NCBI RefSeq assembly: GCF_001612825.1
Contig: NZ_BDBE01000051.1
Location: 1-64,000 of the forward strand
Direction: 5' to 3'
Source of the DNA: Nocardia caishijiensis NBRC 108228
Lineage (GTDB): Bacteria; Actinomycetota; Actinomycetes; Mycobacteriales; Mycobacteriaceae
Length of the DNA stretch: 64,000 nt
Every line of letters starts with the position of its first letter. Position 1 is the first letter of the stretch. Of the stretch, positions 1 to 8,158 are shown piece after piece. The notes under the pieces are model-generated. The model was given only the letters and a program-made list of their open reading frames with translations. It searched no databases and was not told where the DNA came from. The position numbers and the translations under genes are program-made.

Positions 1-30
1 AACAAACACAGCCCAATACCTCCATGGGCG

Positions 31-71
31 CAAAACAAAAAGAGCCGGGCACGCTCCCCAGCGCACCCGGC
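31..71 (-). terminator. Rho-independent terminator of the liv operon
   Basis: Read on the minus strand just after the livGF stop, two 12-base arms (positions 44-55 and 60-71) pair around a four-base loop with only two G-U wobbles. The stem is followed by a T-rich run (complement of 31-43). This is the classical intrinsic terminator shape and it closes the minus-strand operon livK-livH-livM-livGF. Confidence 0.85.
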
Positions 72-92
72 CCTCTCACCCCCTACCCGACC

Positions 93-1889
93 TCAGTCCA
101 CACCCAAATACGCGGACATCACCGCAGGATCAGTGAGCAGATCAGCCCCGGCACCGGTCTTGGTCACCTCACCGGTCTCCAAAATGTAGGCCCGATCACT
201 ACGCGTCAGTGCCTGCTGCGCGTTCTGCTCCACCAACAACACCGTCGTCCCCTGCCGGTTGATCTCACTGATGATCCGGAAGATCTGCTGGATCACCATC
301 GGGGCAAGACCCATCGACGGCTCGTCCAGCAACAACAGCTTCGGACGAGCCATCAACGCACGCCCGATGGCCAGCATCTGCTGTTCACCACCGGACAGCG
401 TCCCACCGACCTGCTTACGCCGCTCGGCCAACCGAGGAAACAGCTCGAACACCCACTCGAGCGTCTTCTGGTACTCACCCTTGTCGTCGAAAGGCCTGCC
501 GTAGCAACCCATGTCGAGGTTCTCGAGCACCGTCATCCCGGGGAATACGCCACGACCTTCGGGTGCCTGGATGAGACCCTCGACCACCCGGTCGTGAGCC
601 TTCATCGCCGTGATGTCCTTGCCCTCGAACAGGATCCGCCCGGACGTGAGCGGCAGCAGACCCGACAACGCCCGCATGGTGGTGGTCTTGCCCGCACCGT
701 TGGCGCCGAGCAACGTGACCAGCTCGCCGGGCGCGACCGACAGCGAAATACCGTGCAGCGCTTCGATTCTGCCGTAGTGCACCACCATATCGCGCACTTC
801 GAGCAGCGGTGCCTGCGCGGGGGGCTCGGCGGATTCGGTCTTCTCGAGCACCGTGGTACCGCCCACGGTGGCCCCGGCGGTCGGCGTCGCACCCTCCGCC
901 GCGGCGGCGTCGGCTTCCTCCCGCACCTCGGCCACCGTGTCCGCGTCGGGCACACCGAGGTACGCCGCGATCACCGCCGGATCCTCGCGCACCTGAGCGG
1001 GCAGCCCGTCGGCGATCTTGCGCCCGAACTCGAGCACCACGATCCGGTCGGTCACGCCCATCACCAGGCGCATGTCGTGCTCGATGAGCAGCACGGTGTA
1101 GCCGTCGTCGCGGATCTTGCGGATCAGATCCATCAGCGCCGACTTCTCGCTGGGGTTGAACCCTGCGGCCGGTTCGTCCAGGCACAGCAGTTTGGGCTCG
1201 GTGGCCAGCGCTCGCGCGATCTCGAGCCTGCGCTGGTCGCCGTAGGACAGGTTGCGTGCCTTCTCCACCGCGCGCGGGGCGATGCCGACGAACTCGAGCA
1301 GCGCCATACCTCGTTCGATGGCGTCGCGTTCCTCGCGCCGGTGCTTGGCGGTGCGGAAGATCGCGCCAGGCACCGAGGTGGTGTGACGGGCGTCGGTGCC
1401 GACGACGACGTTCTCGAGTGCCGTCATCTCCCCGAACAGCCGCACGTTCTGGAACGTGCGCGCGATCCCGAGCCGGGTGATCTCGTTGCGCTTGGTCTTG
1501 GCCAGCGGTTTGCCGTCGAAGTGCACGCTGCCGGCCGCCGGTTTGTACACCCCGGTGATGGCGTTGAAGCAGGTGGTCTTGCCCGCGCCGTTGGGGCCGA
1601 TGAGCCCGAGGATCTCGCCGCGGCGGATCTCGAAACTCACCCCGTCCAGCGCCGTCAGACCACCGAACTTCACCGTCAGCCCGTCGGTGCGCAACAACGG
1701 CTCGCCGACGGCGGTCTCGATCGCTCGGTGCGGTGCGACCACGTCGGCCACGGCCTCGGCATCGCCCAGTTCGGGCAGCACCGCGGTCACGTCGACCTCG
1801 CCCGCGGGCTCGACCTCCGGTGCCGCTTTGTACCCGGCGGCCATGTCTTCGTTGTCGTACAGCGCGTCGCCCGCGCCCGGCCCGGTCAT
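93..1889 (-). CDS. livGF: Fused branched-chain amino acid ABC transporter ATPases (LivG-LivF fusion)
   Basis: A 598-residue cytoplasmic ATPase that carries both ATP-binding subunits of a LivFGHM-type importer in one chain. Residues 1-64 are an acidic, Ala/Glu-rich extension. Half 1 is LivG-like, with Walker A GPNGAGKTT (98-106), signature LSYGDQ (214-219), Walker B ending LDEP (237-240) and switch His271. Residues about 313-361 are an Ala/Glu-rich linker. Half 2 is LivF-like, with Walker A GANGAGKTT (395-403), signature LSGGEQ (498-503), LDEP (521-524), and Gln555 in the VEQN motif, as is usual for LivF. The family normally has two separate proteins of about 240-260 residues. The start overlaps the livM stop by four bases, so it is the last gene of the operon. 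A frame error is unlikely because the frame is continuous through a proper linker. Confidence 0.93.
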   Translation of the reverse strand: MTGPGAGDALYDNEDMAAGYKAAPEVEPAGEVDVTAVLPELGDAEAVADVVAPHRAIETAVGEPLLRTDGLTVKFGGLTALDGVSFEIRRGEILGLIGPNGAGKTTCFNAITGVYKPAAGSVHFDGKPLAKTKRNEITRLGIARTFQNVRLFGEMTALENVVVGTDARHTTSVPGAIFRTAKHRREERDAIERGMALLEFVGIAPRAVEKARNLSYGDQRRLEIARALATEPKLLCLDEPAAGFNPSEKSALMDLIRKIRDDGYTVLLIEHDMRLVMGVTDRIVVLEFGRKIADGLPAQVREDPAVIAAYLGVPDADTVAEVREEADAAAAEGATPTAGATVGGTTVLEKTESAEPPAQAPLLEVRDMVVHYGRIEALHGISLSVAPGELVTLLGANGAGKTTTMRALSGLLPLTSGRILFEGKDITAMKAHDRVVEGLIQAPEGRGVFPGMTVLENLDMGCYGRPFDDKGEYQKTLEWVFELFPRLAERRKQVGGTLSGGEQQMLAIGRALMARPKLLLLDEPSMGLAPMVIQQIFRIISEINRQGTTVLLVEQNAQQALTRSDRAYILETGEVTKTGAGADLLTDPAVMSAYLGVD

Positions 1890-3295
1890 CGCCTCGCTCC
1901 GATCAGTTCGGCCGGCTTGCGCACGGCCTGGTACACCTGTCTGCCGTAGGTGAGCAGCTTCTGCCGCACCGGGAACAGGCCCTGCGGTCGCAGAATCATC
2001 ATCACCACCAGCGCGATGCCGAAGTAGAGGTACTTCAGGTCACCGAGGGACTGCGCGCCGCCCTGGCGGTGCAGCAACACACTGCCGAGCAACAGCAGTC
2101 CGAGGATCACCGCGACCACCGCGCCGGTTGTCACCGCGCGCCTGGCCCACACCCCCAGCGTGTTGCCACGCAACCGCCACAGCAGCCAGAGCCCGACCAG
2201 GACGGCGACATCGACCGCGAGCAGCAGATAACCGGTCGATTCGTTCGACACCAGTTGCACCGATTGCAGCCGAACCGGCAGGTAGGCGATGAGGAACGCG
2301 CCGACGATCACGCCGAGCTTGTTGCCCGATCCGCCGAGCACCACCGCGCACAGGAACAGCATCGACAAGATGATGTCGAACTGCTTGGGGTTGACGTAAG
2401 TGACCTGACCGGCGTACATCGCGCCCGACAGGCCGCCGACCGACGCACCGATCACGAACGCCCACAGCTTGAACTTGAACGTCGGCACGCCCATGATCTC
2501 GGCGGCGTCCTCGTCTTCGCGGATCGCGACCCAGGAGCGACCGACCCGGCTGCGCTCGAGGTTGCCGATCACCAGCAGCACGACCACGACCAGCGCCAGG
2601 CCGAGCCAGAACCACCAGGCGCCGTTGCTCGCCCTGGTGAACGGATTCCAGCTGTCGGGGTCGCCGAGGTTGCCCGGGGAGAAGAATCCGCCCGGTTTCG
2701 TCTCGGACTCGCCGACCTCCGGATAGGAGATCTTGGACAACCCGAGGCTGCCGTTGGTGAGTTCGCCGAGGTTGTCGGCCATCAGGCGCACGATCTCACC
2801 GAAGCCGAGCGTCACGATGGCCAGGTAGTCACCGCGCAACCGCAGCGTCGGCGCGCCGAGGATCAGACCGGCCAGCGCGGTGAGCGCGACCGCGATCGGC
2901 AGGCAGGCCACCCACGCCCAGCCGGGTTCGAGCCAACCACCATCGGTCTGGTTCCACGGACTGTTCGGGCTGGTCAACAGGCCGACCGTGTAGGCACCGA
3001 CGGCGTAGAAGCCGACGTAGCCGAGGTCGAGCAGACCGGCCTGGCCGACCACCACGTTCAGGCCGATCGCGATCAGCGCGTACATGGCGAACTGCGCCAT
3101 CACACCCGCGAAACTCGCGCCCGGCGTGTCGAGCAACGGCGGCGGGAACAGCGGAAGCAGTGCGAGCACGGCGATCACCGGGATGCCGACCGCCCACTGG
3201 CCGGGCCGCGAGAGCCCGTCCCACCAGCCGCGGATCGCGTCGCCGATGCCACGCTTGTCCTGTTGCGTCACTGCGGTTTTCGTCGTGTCGGTCAT
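1886..3295 (-). CDS. livM: Branched-chain amino acid ABC transporter permease LivM
   Basis: A 469-residue polytopic membrane protein of the LivM family, one of two permeases that form the channel of the importer. A hydrophobic segment after about residue 33 begins a series of roughly ten membrane spans. The family motif region G-Q-A-G-L-L-D-L-G-Y is seen near residue 85, and the EAA-like cytoplasmic loop appears as W-V-A-I-R-E-D-E-D-A-A. The C-terminus ends in a charged tail. It is somewhat longer than many LivM proteins because of N- and C-terminal extensions. The ATG start overlaps the end of livH and its stop overlaps the livGF start, so the three genes are translationally coupled. The substrate (Leu/Ile/Val or another amide) cannot be read from the permease. 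Confidence 0.93.
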   Translation of the reverse strand: MTDTTKTAVTQQDKRGIGDAIRGWWDGLSRPGQWAVGIPVIAVLALLPLFPPPLLDTPGASFAGVMAQFAMYALIAIGLNVVVGQAGLLDLGYVGFYAVGAYTVGLLTSPNSPWNQTDGGWLEPGWAWVACLPIAVALTALAGLILGAPTLRLRGDYLAIVTLGFGEIVRLMADNLGELTNGSLGLSKISYPEVGESETKPGGFFSPGNLGDPDSWNPFTRASNGAWWFWLGLALVVVVLLVIGNLERSRVGRSWVAIREDEDAAEIMGVPTFKFKLWAFVIGASVGGLSGAMYAGQVTYVNPKQFDIILSMLFLCAVVLGGSGNKLGVIVGAFLIAYLPVRLQSVQLVSNESTGYLLLAVDVAVLVGLWLLWRLRGNTLGVWARRAVTTGAVVAVILGLLLLGSVLLHRQGGAQSLGDLKYLYFGIALVVMMILRPQGLFPVRQKLLTYGRQVYQAVRKPAELIGARR

Positions 3296-4329
3296 GCGCG
3301 TGCCCTCCCCAGACTCTCGCCGAGGATGCCGGTGGGCCGGAACATCAGCACGGTCACCAGCAGCACGAACGCGACCACGTCACGCCATTCGGTGCCGAAC
3401 AGGATCTGCCCGTACTGCTCGGCGACGCCGAGGATCAACCCGCCGAGCAGTGCGCCGCGCAGGTTGCCGATGCCACCGAGTACCGCGGCGCTGAAAGCCT
3501 TGATACCGAGAATGAAACCGCCGGAGAAGATGATGCCGGTGGGAATGTAGAGCGTGTACAACATGGCGGCCGCGCCTGCCAGCAGACCGCCGATGAGGAA
3601 GGTCAGCATGATGACCCGTTCCCGCGAGACACCCATCAGGGTCGCGGTGTCGGGGTCCTGGGCAACCGCGCGGATGCCACGGCCGAACTTGGTCCGGTTG
3701 ATGACGACCTCGGTGATGACCGCGAGCACGATCGCCGCCGCGAAGATCACCAGCGCCACGTTGGTCACCTGGGCGCCGAGGAAGGTGAACTGCACCTTCG
3801 GCTCGACCAGACGGATGCCGGTCTGCGCGTTGGAACCGCCGAGACCCGGCTTGATCTTGGGCAGGATGTAGTGCACGAATTCCTGGATCACGAACGACAT
3901 ACCGATCGCGGTGATCAGGAAGGCGAGTGGTTTGGCGCCTCGCCTGCGCAGGGGCCGGTAGGCGACGCGTTCCAGACCGACGGCGGCGATGCCCGAGACC
4001 AGCATGCCGAACAGCATCGCCAGGCCGAGATAGGTGATCGTCAGGACGACACCCTGGGAATACACATTGCCGCTCGGGGCGAAGCCGAGCAGCTCCAGCC
4101 CCACGTACGTACCGAACATACCGAGCATGAAGATCTCGGAGTGGGCGAAGTTGATAAGTCGCAGCACGCCGTAGACCAGCGTGTAGCCGACGGCGACCAG
4201 CGCGTAGATCGAGCCGTAGGTGAGACCGTCGACCGTCAGTTTCCAGAACTGGTCGATCACCCCGGACACATTGAAATCGATGGACCCCTCGGCCAACAGG
4301 GTCACACCGAGCGATGCGGCTGATGTCAT
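3292..4329 (-). CDS. livH: Branched-chain amino acid ABC transporter permease LivH
   Basis: A 345-residue polytopic permease of the LivH family. The sequence following residue 35 (YGSIYALVAVGYTLVYG, then the INFAH motif) is typical of LivH. The EAA-type loop R-A-V-A-Q-D-P-D-T-A and the C-terminal R-P-T-G-I-L-G are also family hallmarks. It pairs with LivM in the inner membrane. An N-terminal stretch of about 30 residues precedes the first family block. The start ATG at 4329 lies 73 bases after the livK stop, and that gap contains a stable hairpin that may set the ratio of binding protein to permease. Confidence 0.93.
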   Translation of the reverse strand: MTSAASLGVTLLAEGSIDFNVSGVIDQFWKLTVDGLTYGSIYALVAVGYTLVYGVLRLINFAHSEIFMLGMFGTYVGLELLGFAPSGNVYSQGVVLTITYLGLAMLFGMLVSGIAAVGLERVAYRPLRRRGAKPLAFLITAIGMSFVIQEFVHYILPKIKPGLGGSNAQTGIRLVEPKVQFTFLGAQVTNVALVIFAAAIVLAVITEVVINRTKFGRGIRAVAQDPDTATLMGVSRERVIMLTFLIGGLLAGAAAMLYTLYIPTGIIFSGGFILGIKAFSAAVLGGIGNLRGALLGGLILGVAEQYGQILFGTEWRDVVAFVLLVTVLMFRPTGILGESLGRARA

Positions 4330-4351
4330 GGTTACTCTCGCGTCAGGCGAG

Positions 4352-4384
4352 CGGTGCGCGCGGCAACAGCTGCCACGCGCACCG
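4352..4384 (-). promoter_or_regulatory. Intercistronic hairpin between livK and livH
   Basis: Arms 4352-4365 and 4371-4384 (14 bases each, one mismatch) form a stable stem with a five-base loop in the livK-livH gap. There is no T-run after it, so it is more likely an attenuator or an mRNA 3'-end stabiliser than a full terminator. Such elements commonly raise the binding-protein level above that of the membrane subunits; here that role is inferred. Confidence 0.6.
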
Positions 4385-4402
4385 CAACACGCTCAGATGG
4401 GA

Positions 4403-5626
4403 CTACTTGACCTCGTACATCCAGATCTGGATGTTGGCCAATTCGCCGGTCTCGCCCCACTTGTACTCACGGGCCACACCGGTGCCGGTGTAGGTACGGA
4501 CGTACTCGACCAGGTCGGCACGGGTCACCTTGCCGGAGTCGATGCCCTTGAGCAGGATCGTGGCCAGGTCGTAGCCTTCGACGGAGTAGACGCCGGGGGC
4601 CTGTCCGTTGAACGCGGTGTACTCGGCGGCGAACTTCTCCGGCGCCGGGCTGCACGGGCACGACAGCAGCGCGTCCTTGGACGACGAACCGGCCTGGCGC
4701 ACGAACTCGGGATCGTTGCTGCCGTCGGCGGAGACGAAGGTCGCGGTCACGCCACCGGAACGCAGCTGCTGCACGAACGGTGCGGCCTCGGCGTAGTACC
4801 CGGCGTAGAAAATGGCGTCGGGCTTGGCCGCCGACAACTTGGAGACCGTCGCCGAGAAGTCCTTGTCGCCTTCCTTGACGTTGGCCGCGCAGGAGGGATC
4901 GGCGGCGCCGCCCGCCGCGGTGAGGAAGGCCTGCGCGAGACCGGCACCGTAGTCGGTGTTGTCCTGCACGACGCAGATCTTCTTGAAGCCCTTCTCCTTG
5001 GTGAGGTAGTTCGCCACGGCCGGGCCCTGCGAGTTGTCGTTGCCGAGGCCGCGGAAGAAGGTCTTCCAGCCGTTCTGGGTCAGCGTCGGATTGGTGGCCG
5101 AGGCGGTCAGCGTCGGCATGCCCGCCTCGCTGAGGATCTGGCCGGTCGCCTTGGTCTCACCCGAGAAGGTCGGGCCGATCAGACCGACGATGCTGGGATC
5201 GGCGACGATGGTCGGGATCTTCTGGCTGGCGTTCTGCGGCTTGCCCTCGGTGTCGAATTCCTTGAGCGAGACCTGGCAATCCGGGTTCGCCTTGTTGTGC
5301 TTGTCCAGGGCGAGTTTGACGCCCATGGTGATGTTGATGCCGAGCGCGGCGTTGCCACCGGTCAGCGGTCCGGCCATCGCGATGCTTGTCGGCGCGCACT
5401 TGGCCTTGCCGTCACCGGCCGGGTCGGCGGCCGCACCCGCGTCGGTCTGGGCGACGGCCTTGCCCTCGGTGTCGAGCTGCACAACGGGCTGGATGGAGAG
5501 ATCGGTGTTGCCGCCACCGCCGCCATCGGACGACTTGTCACTACATCCGGACAACACCAACGACGCGGCGGCTCCGATAACCAGAACCCCTCGCGTCGTA
5601 CGACTGCGCCATGTCGAACTGAGCAC
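4403..5626 (-). CDS. livK: Branched-chain amino acid ABC transporter substrate-binding lipoprotein
   Basis: A 407-residue periplasmic-binding-protein type I (Leu/Ile/Val-binding family) lipoprotein. A basic N-terminus and hydrophobic segment end in a lipobox LSGC with the lipidated Cys at residue 28, followed by a Ser/Gly-rich linker. The mature part has the expected pattern: the start of the ligand fold (I-A-M-A-G-P-L-T-G-G), a V-G-L-I-G-P block, and E-G-Y-D-L-A-T near the end. It sits first in the minus-strand operon livK-livH-livM-livGF. The approximately 210 bases upstream (5627-5835) are AT-richer than the surroundings and probably hold the promoter. The ligand is unknown; amino acids or related amides are the family norm. 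Confidence 0.92.
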   Translation of the reverse strand: MLSSTWRSRTTRGVLVIGAAASLVLSGCSDKSSDGGGGGNTDLSIQPVVQLDTEGKAVAQTDAGAAADPAGDGKAKCAPTSIAMAGPLTGGNAALGINITMGVKLALDKHNKANPDCQVSLKEFDTEGKPQNASQKIPTIVADPSIVGLIGPTFSGETKATGQILSEAGMPTLTASATNPTLTQNGWKTFFRGLGNDNSQGPAVANYLTKEKGFKKICVVQDNTDYGAGLAQAFLTAAGGAADPSCAANVKEGDKDFSATVSKLSAAKPDAIFYAGYYAEAAPFVQQLRSGGVTATFVSADGSNDPEFVRQAGSSSKDALLSCPCSPAPEKFAAEYTAFNGQAPGVYSVEGYDLATILLKGIDSGKVTRADLVEYVRTYTGTGVAREYKWGETGELANIQIWMYEVK

Positions 5627-5835
5627 GTCTCACCTCTATGTCCTGTGCACCCCGGGGTCACCGAGGGGGCCGACCCACGTTCGACCCGGTGAGAACATAT
5701 CGTCGCTTTGTTAGATCCGCATCACATTCGCATCATGTCGGACGCTTCGTGTCCGGTCATAGTTCACGTTATTGTTTCGCTTACGTAAAGTTTTTCCGGT
5801 TTCCTGGGCGCGCACCGGAGCTTTACGGTTCGGCG

Positions 5836-6453
5836 TCACTGCGGGGTGAGGTTCTCCAGGACGACTTCGGCGACCGCCTTCATGGTGGTGCGCCGATCCA
5901 TCGCGGTGCGCTGAATCCATTTGAACGCTTGGGGTTCGGTCAAACCCTGCGTCTGCATGAGCACACCCTTGGCCCGCTCGACCAGTTTGCGGGTCTCGAG
6001 CCGATCGGACAGATTCGCGACTTCTGTTTCCAGCGCGGAGATTTCGTGGAAACGGCTCGCGGCGAGTTCGATCGCGGGCACGAGGTCGGACTTGGTGAAC
6101 GGCTTCACCAGGTACGCCATCGCACCGGCGTCGCGCGCCCGCTCGACGAGGTCGCGCTGACTGAACGCGGTCAGGATCACCACGGGCGCAACACGTTTCG
6201 TCGCGATCTCGGCGGCGGCATCGATGCCGTCGCGGCGCGGCATCTTCACGTCCATGATGACCAGATCGGGGCGCAGCTGCTCGGCCAGTTCGACGGCCTG
6301 CTGACCGTCGCCCGCCTCGCCGACGACGTCGTAGCCCTCTTCCTTGAGCATCTCCACGAGGTCCATGCGGATGAGGGCCTCGTCCTCGGCCACGACAACG
6401 CGCTTGGCCACCACGTCACCCGCGGCGCCCGCGCCTGCTGCATTCGTGCTCAT
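5836..6453 (-). CDS. pdtaR: ANTAR-domain response regulator (PdtaR-like)
   Basis: A 205-residue response regulator, the same length as M. tuberculosis PdtaR (Rv1626). The receiver domain (about 17-135) has the acidic pair in AEDE (22-25), the phospho-acceptor Asp68 in V-I-M-D-V-K, and a Lys in V-K-P-F. The C-terminal ANTAR RNA-binding domain (about 140-197) follows a short coiled coil and shows ERAKGVLM and A-F-K-W-I-Q. ANTAR proteins are known to bind twin-hairpin leader RNAs and prevent termination. Its kinase partner (PdtaS type) is not in this window. The ATG at 6453 was chosen because the receiver fold begins right after it; in-frame codons further upstream run through the tRNA gene. Confidence 0.93.
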   Translation of the reverse strand: MSTNAAGAGAAGDVVAKRVVVAEDEALIRMDLVEMLKEEGYDVVGEAGDGQQAVELAEQLRPDLVIMDVKMPRRDGIDAAAEIATKRVAPVVILTAFSQRDLVERARDAGAMAYLVKPFTKSDLVPAIELAASRFHEISALETEVANLSDRLETRKLVERAKGVLMQTQGLTEPQAFKWIQRTAMDRRTTMKAVAEVVLENLTPQ

Positions 6454-6619
6454 AGGTTCGACCCCTCTGGATTCCGACTGCCGATGTCGAGAGTACCTAT
6501 CGCGTCCACTTCCGAATGCGTGGAGCTGCCGGAACCGCGGGTGACACGTGTGCGAGGTCATCGCGTGCCCCGCGACAGATACTCCCCCGCGGAGCGCGGC
6601 CGATGCCGCGCTTCCGCCG

Positions 6620-6706
6620 TGGTGCCGAGTGTGGGACTCGAACCCACACGTCCTTTCGGACAACGGTTTTTGAGACCGTCGCGTCTGCCAGTTCCGCCAA
6701 CCCGGC
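6620..6706 (-). tRNA. tRNA-Leu (anticodon CAA)
   Basis: On the minus strand the acceptor stem GCCGGGT (6700-6706) pairs with ACTCGGC (6624-6630) with one G-U. The anticodon stem ACGGT/ACCGT encloses the loop CTCAAAA, giving anticodon CAA. A long variable arm typical of tRNA-Leu follows, then a T-arm with GGTTCGAGTCC. The discriminator A is at 6623, and the 3' CCA (complement of 6620-6622) is encoded in the genome. Confidence 0.95.
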
Positions 6707-7040
6707 GCACCGCGGTCACTATAGCGTCCCGACACGCCTGGAAGCGAACCGGGCCTCGCCGACGGCCGCCGTCGGGCCCGCCGGGCGAGTCGACGACAGT
6801 CGCCCGCGGTTCGGAATTCATTTCCGAACCGAATTACCACACTCCGGAACAAGTGATGATGGACACATCCGGAACGAAGGTTTACCACTTCGATGACACG
6901 GGTATCACGGTCACACACAACGGATTTCGCATCGCGATGAATGTACGGAATTCAACCGAAAGGTGAATAAATAGCAGCACGCCTGTGATGGTTACAATTC
7001 TGGCCTACTGCACGACAATGACCGGGTTTACGGTGTCGGT
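6707..7040. other. Intergenic region with an inverted repeat
   Basis: No convincing gene is seen. A perfect 10-base inverted repeat with a five-base spacer lies at 6807-6831 and could be an operator or a weak terminator. A short frame from about 6855 to 6966 (some 36 codons, GTG/ATG start) is open but has only a weak ribosome-binding site and no recognisable family. The stretch just before 7041 is AT-richer and probably holds the promoter of the phosphatase gene. Confidence 0.5.
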
Positions 7041-7658
7041 ATGCACGTGCTGTTCGTCTGCAACTCCAATGTCTGCCGCTCGGTGATCGCCGAACGGCTC
7101 ACCCGGGCATTCGCGACGCACAACGGACTGCCAGGCCTCACCGCCGAAAGCGCGGGCACCCGTGCGCTCGTCGGTTTCCCGGCCGAACCGCTCGCCGCGG
7201 AGACGATCGCCGGGCTCGGTGGCGACACCACCGGATTCAAGGCCCGCAAACTCGTGCCCGAAATGGTCGATCGCGCCGATCTGGTGCTCACCATGACCGA
7301 GGCATTGCGCGACCAGGTGGCCGAGCTGGCCTTCGGTGTCGCGCCACGCACATTCACCCTCATCGAAGCGCACCGGATCGCGAAGGTCACCGGCGCGAAA
7401 TCCATTGCCGCGCTGCACCGCGCCCGCAACGACCTCGCCTACGTCGGCCGGGAGAACATCGCCGACCCGATCGGATTGTCGCCCGAGGCGTTCGTCGAGG
7501 TCGGCGATCGCATCGCCGAGGTGCTCTTCCCCCTGCTGAGCGCCCTCGCGCCGCACGAGCAGACCAAGCTCAGCGAGGACGAGCGGCCGGGACTGGTGAT
7601 CGAGCCGGGCGGGACGCGACCGCTGGCGGCCTTCCTCGCCGCGCAACGCAGGAGATGA
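7041..7658 (+). CDS. Low-molecular-weight protein tyrosine phosphatase family protein
   Basis: A 205-residue protein whose N-terminus carries the family phosphate-binding loop C-x5-R-S: Cys7, Arg13, Ser14, in VCNSNVCRS. A later D-P motif (N-I-A-D-P-I-G) matches the general-acid Asp of this family. The fold is shared with arsenate reductases, but the loop and D-P pair favour a phosphatase acting on phosphotyrosine proteins, as in capsule or envelope control. The length exceeds the usual 150-165 residues because of a C-terminal tail of about 40 residues. It stands alone on the plus strand. The substrate is unknown. Confidence 0.85.
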   Translation: MHVLFVCNSNVCRSVIAERLTRAFATHNGLPGLTAESAGTRALVGFPAEPLAAETIAGLGGDTTGFKARKLVPEMVDRADLVLTMTEALRDQVAELAFGVAPRTFTLIEAHRIAKVTGAKSIAALHRARNDLAYVGRENIADPIGLSPEAFVEVGDRIAEVLFPLLSALAPHEQTKLSEDERPGLVIEPGGTRPLAAFLAAQRRR

Positions 7659-7746
7659 AGGTCTGTTCGCGAGGGCGGACAGCGATTACACTTCGGCGCG
7701 GACGTGCTGTTCCCCATGCTGGTTCGACACACGACAGGACTCGGAC

Positions 7747-8151
7747 ATGCCGAAACGCATTTCGGATGTTTCTCTGCATGTGTACGTGACGCCGGACGTC
7801 CTCGACCGCATCGTCGCCGATATCCGCGGCGTCCTCGCCGACCACATCCAGGACCGCGACGTCTTCGCCTGGCGCTTCACCCTTCCGGTCGACGCCACCG
7901 ACACCGTCCACCGGGACCTCGAAAACCGATGGCGCGCAGATCATCCCGGCCACCAGCCGCAGTCCGAGGCGACCTTCGAGATCGCGCTGAGCCTGGTCGG
8001 TGAACCCACCGACCTCAGCGACGACGACATCGCCGACCTCGAATCCGGACTGGCGCTGGCCGTGTACGGCGCGGGCCGGTCGGTTCCGTTCACGCTGCGC
8101 GCCCATCAGCGCAGCGACGCCGAGTTCGAACCCGACGTCGAGCGCCGCTGA
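7747..8151 (+). CDS. Conserved hypothetical protein
   Basis: A 134-residue soluble, acidic protein (many Asp) with no signal peptide or membrane span. I do not recognise a family. It starts at an ATG 88 bases after the phosphatase gene and has the codon usage of a real GC-rich gene. It ends seven bases before the convergent tesB stop. No function is proposed. Confidence 0.7.
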   Translation: MPKRISDVSLHVYVTPDVLDRIVADIRGVLADHIQDRDVFAWRFTLPVDATDTVHRDLENRWRADHPGHQPQSEATFEIALSLVGEPTDLSDDDIADLESGLALAVYGAGRSVPFTLRAHQRSDAEFEPDVERR

Positions 8152-8158
8152 ACCGTCC

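Noticed and set aside
24..1949. Long plus-strand open frame opposite livGF (over 600 codons)
   Set aside because: It is antisense to a clear ATPase fusion and has His/Arg/Gln-rich sequence with no domain; such mirror frames are common in high-GC DNA.
6855..6966. Possible 36-residue peptide after the tRNA
   Set aside because: Weak ribosome site, no family and no supporting context; noted only in the intergenic entry.
6620..7040. tRNA-Leu as an integration site for a mobile island
   Set aside because: No integrase gene and no repeated tRNA 3' end were found next to it.
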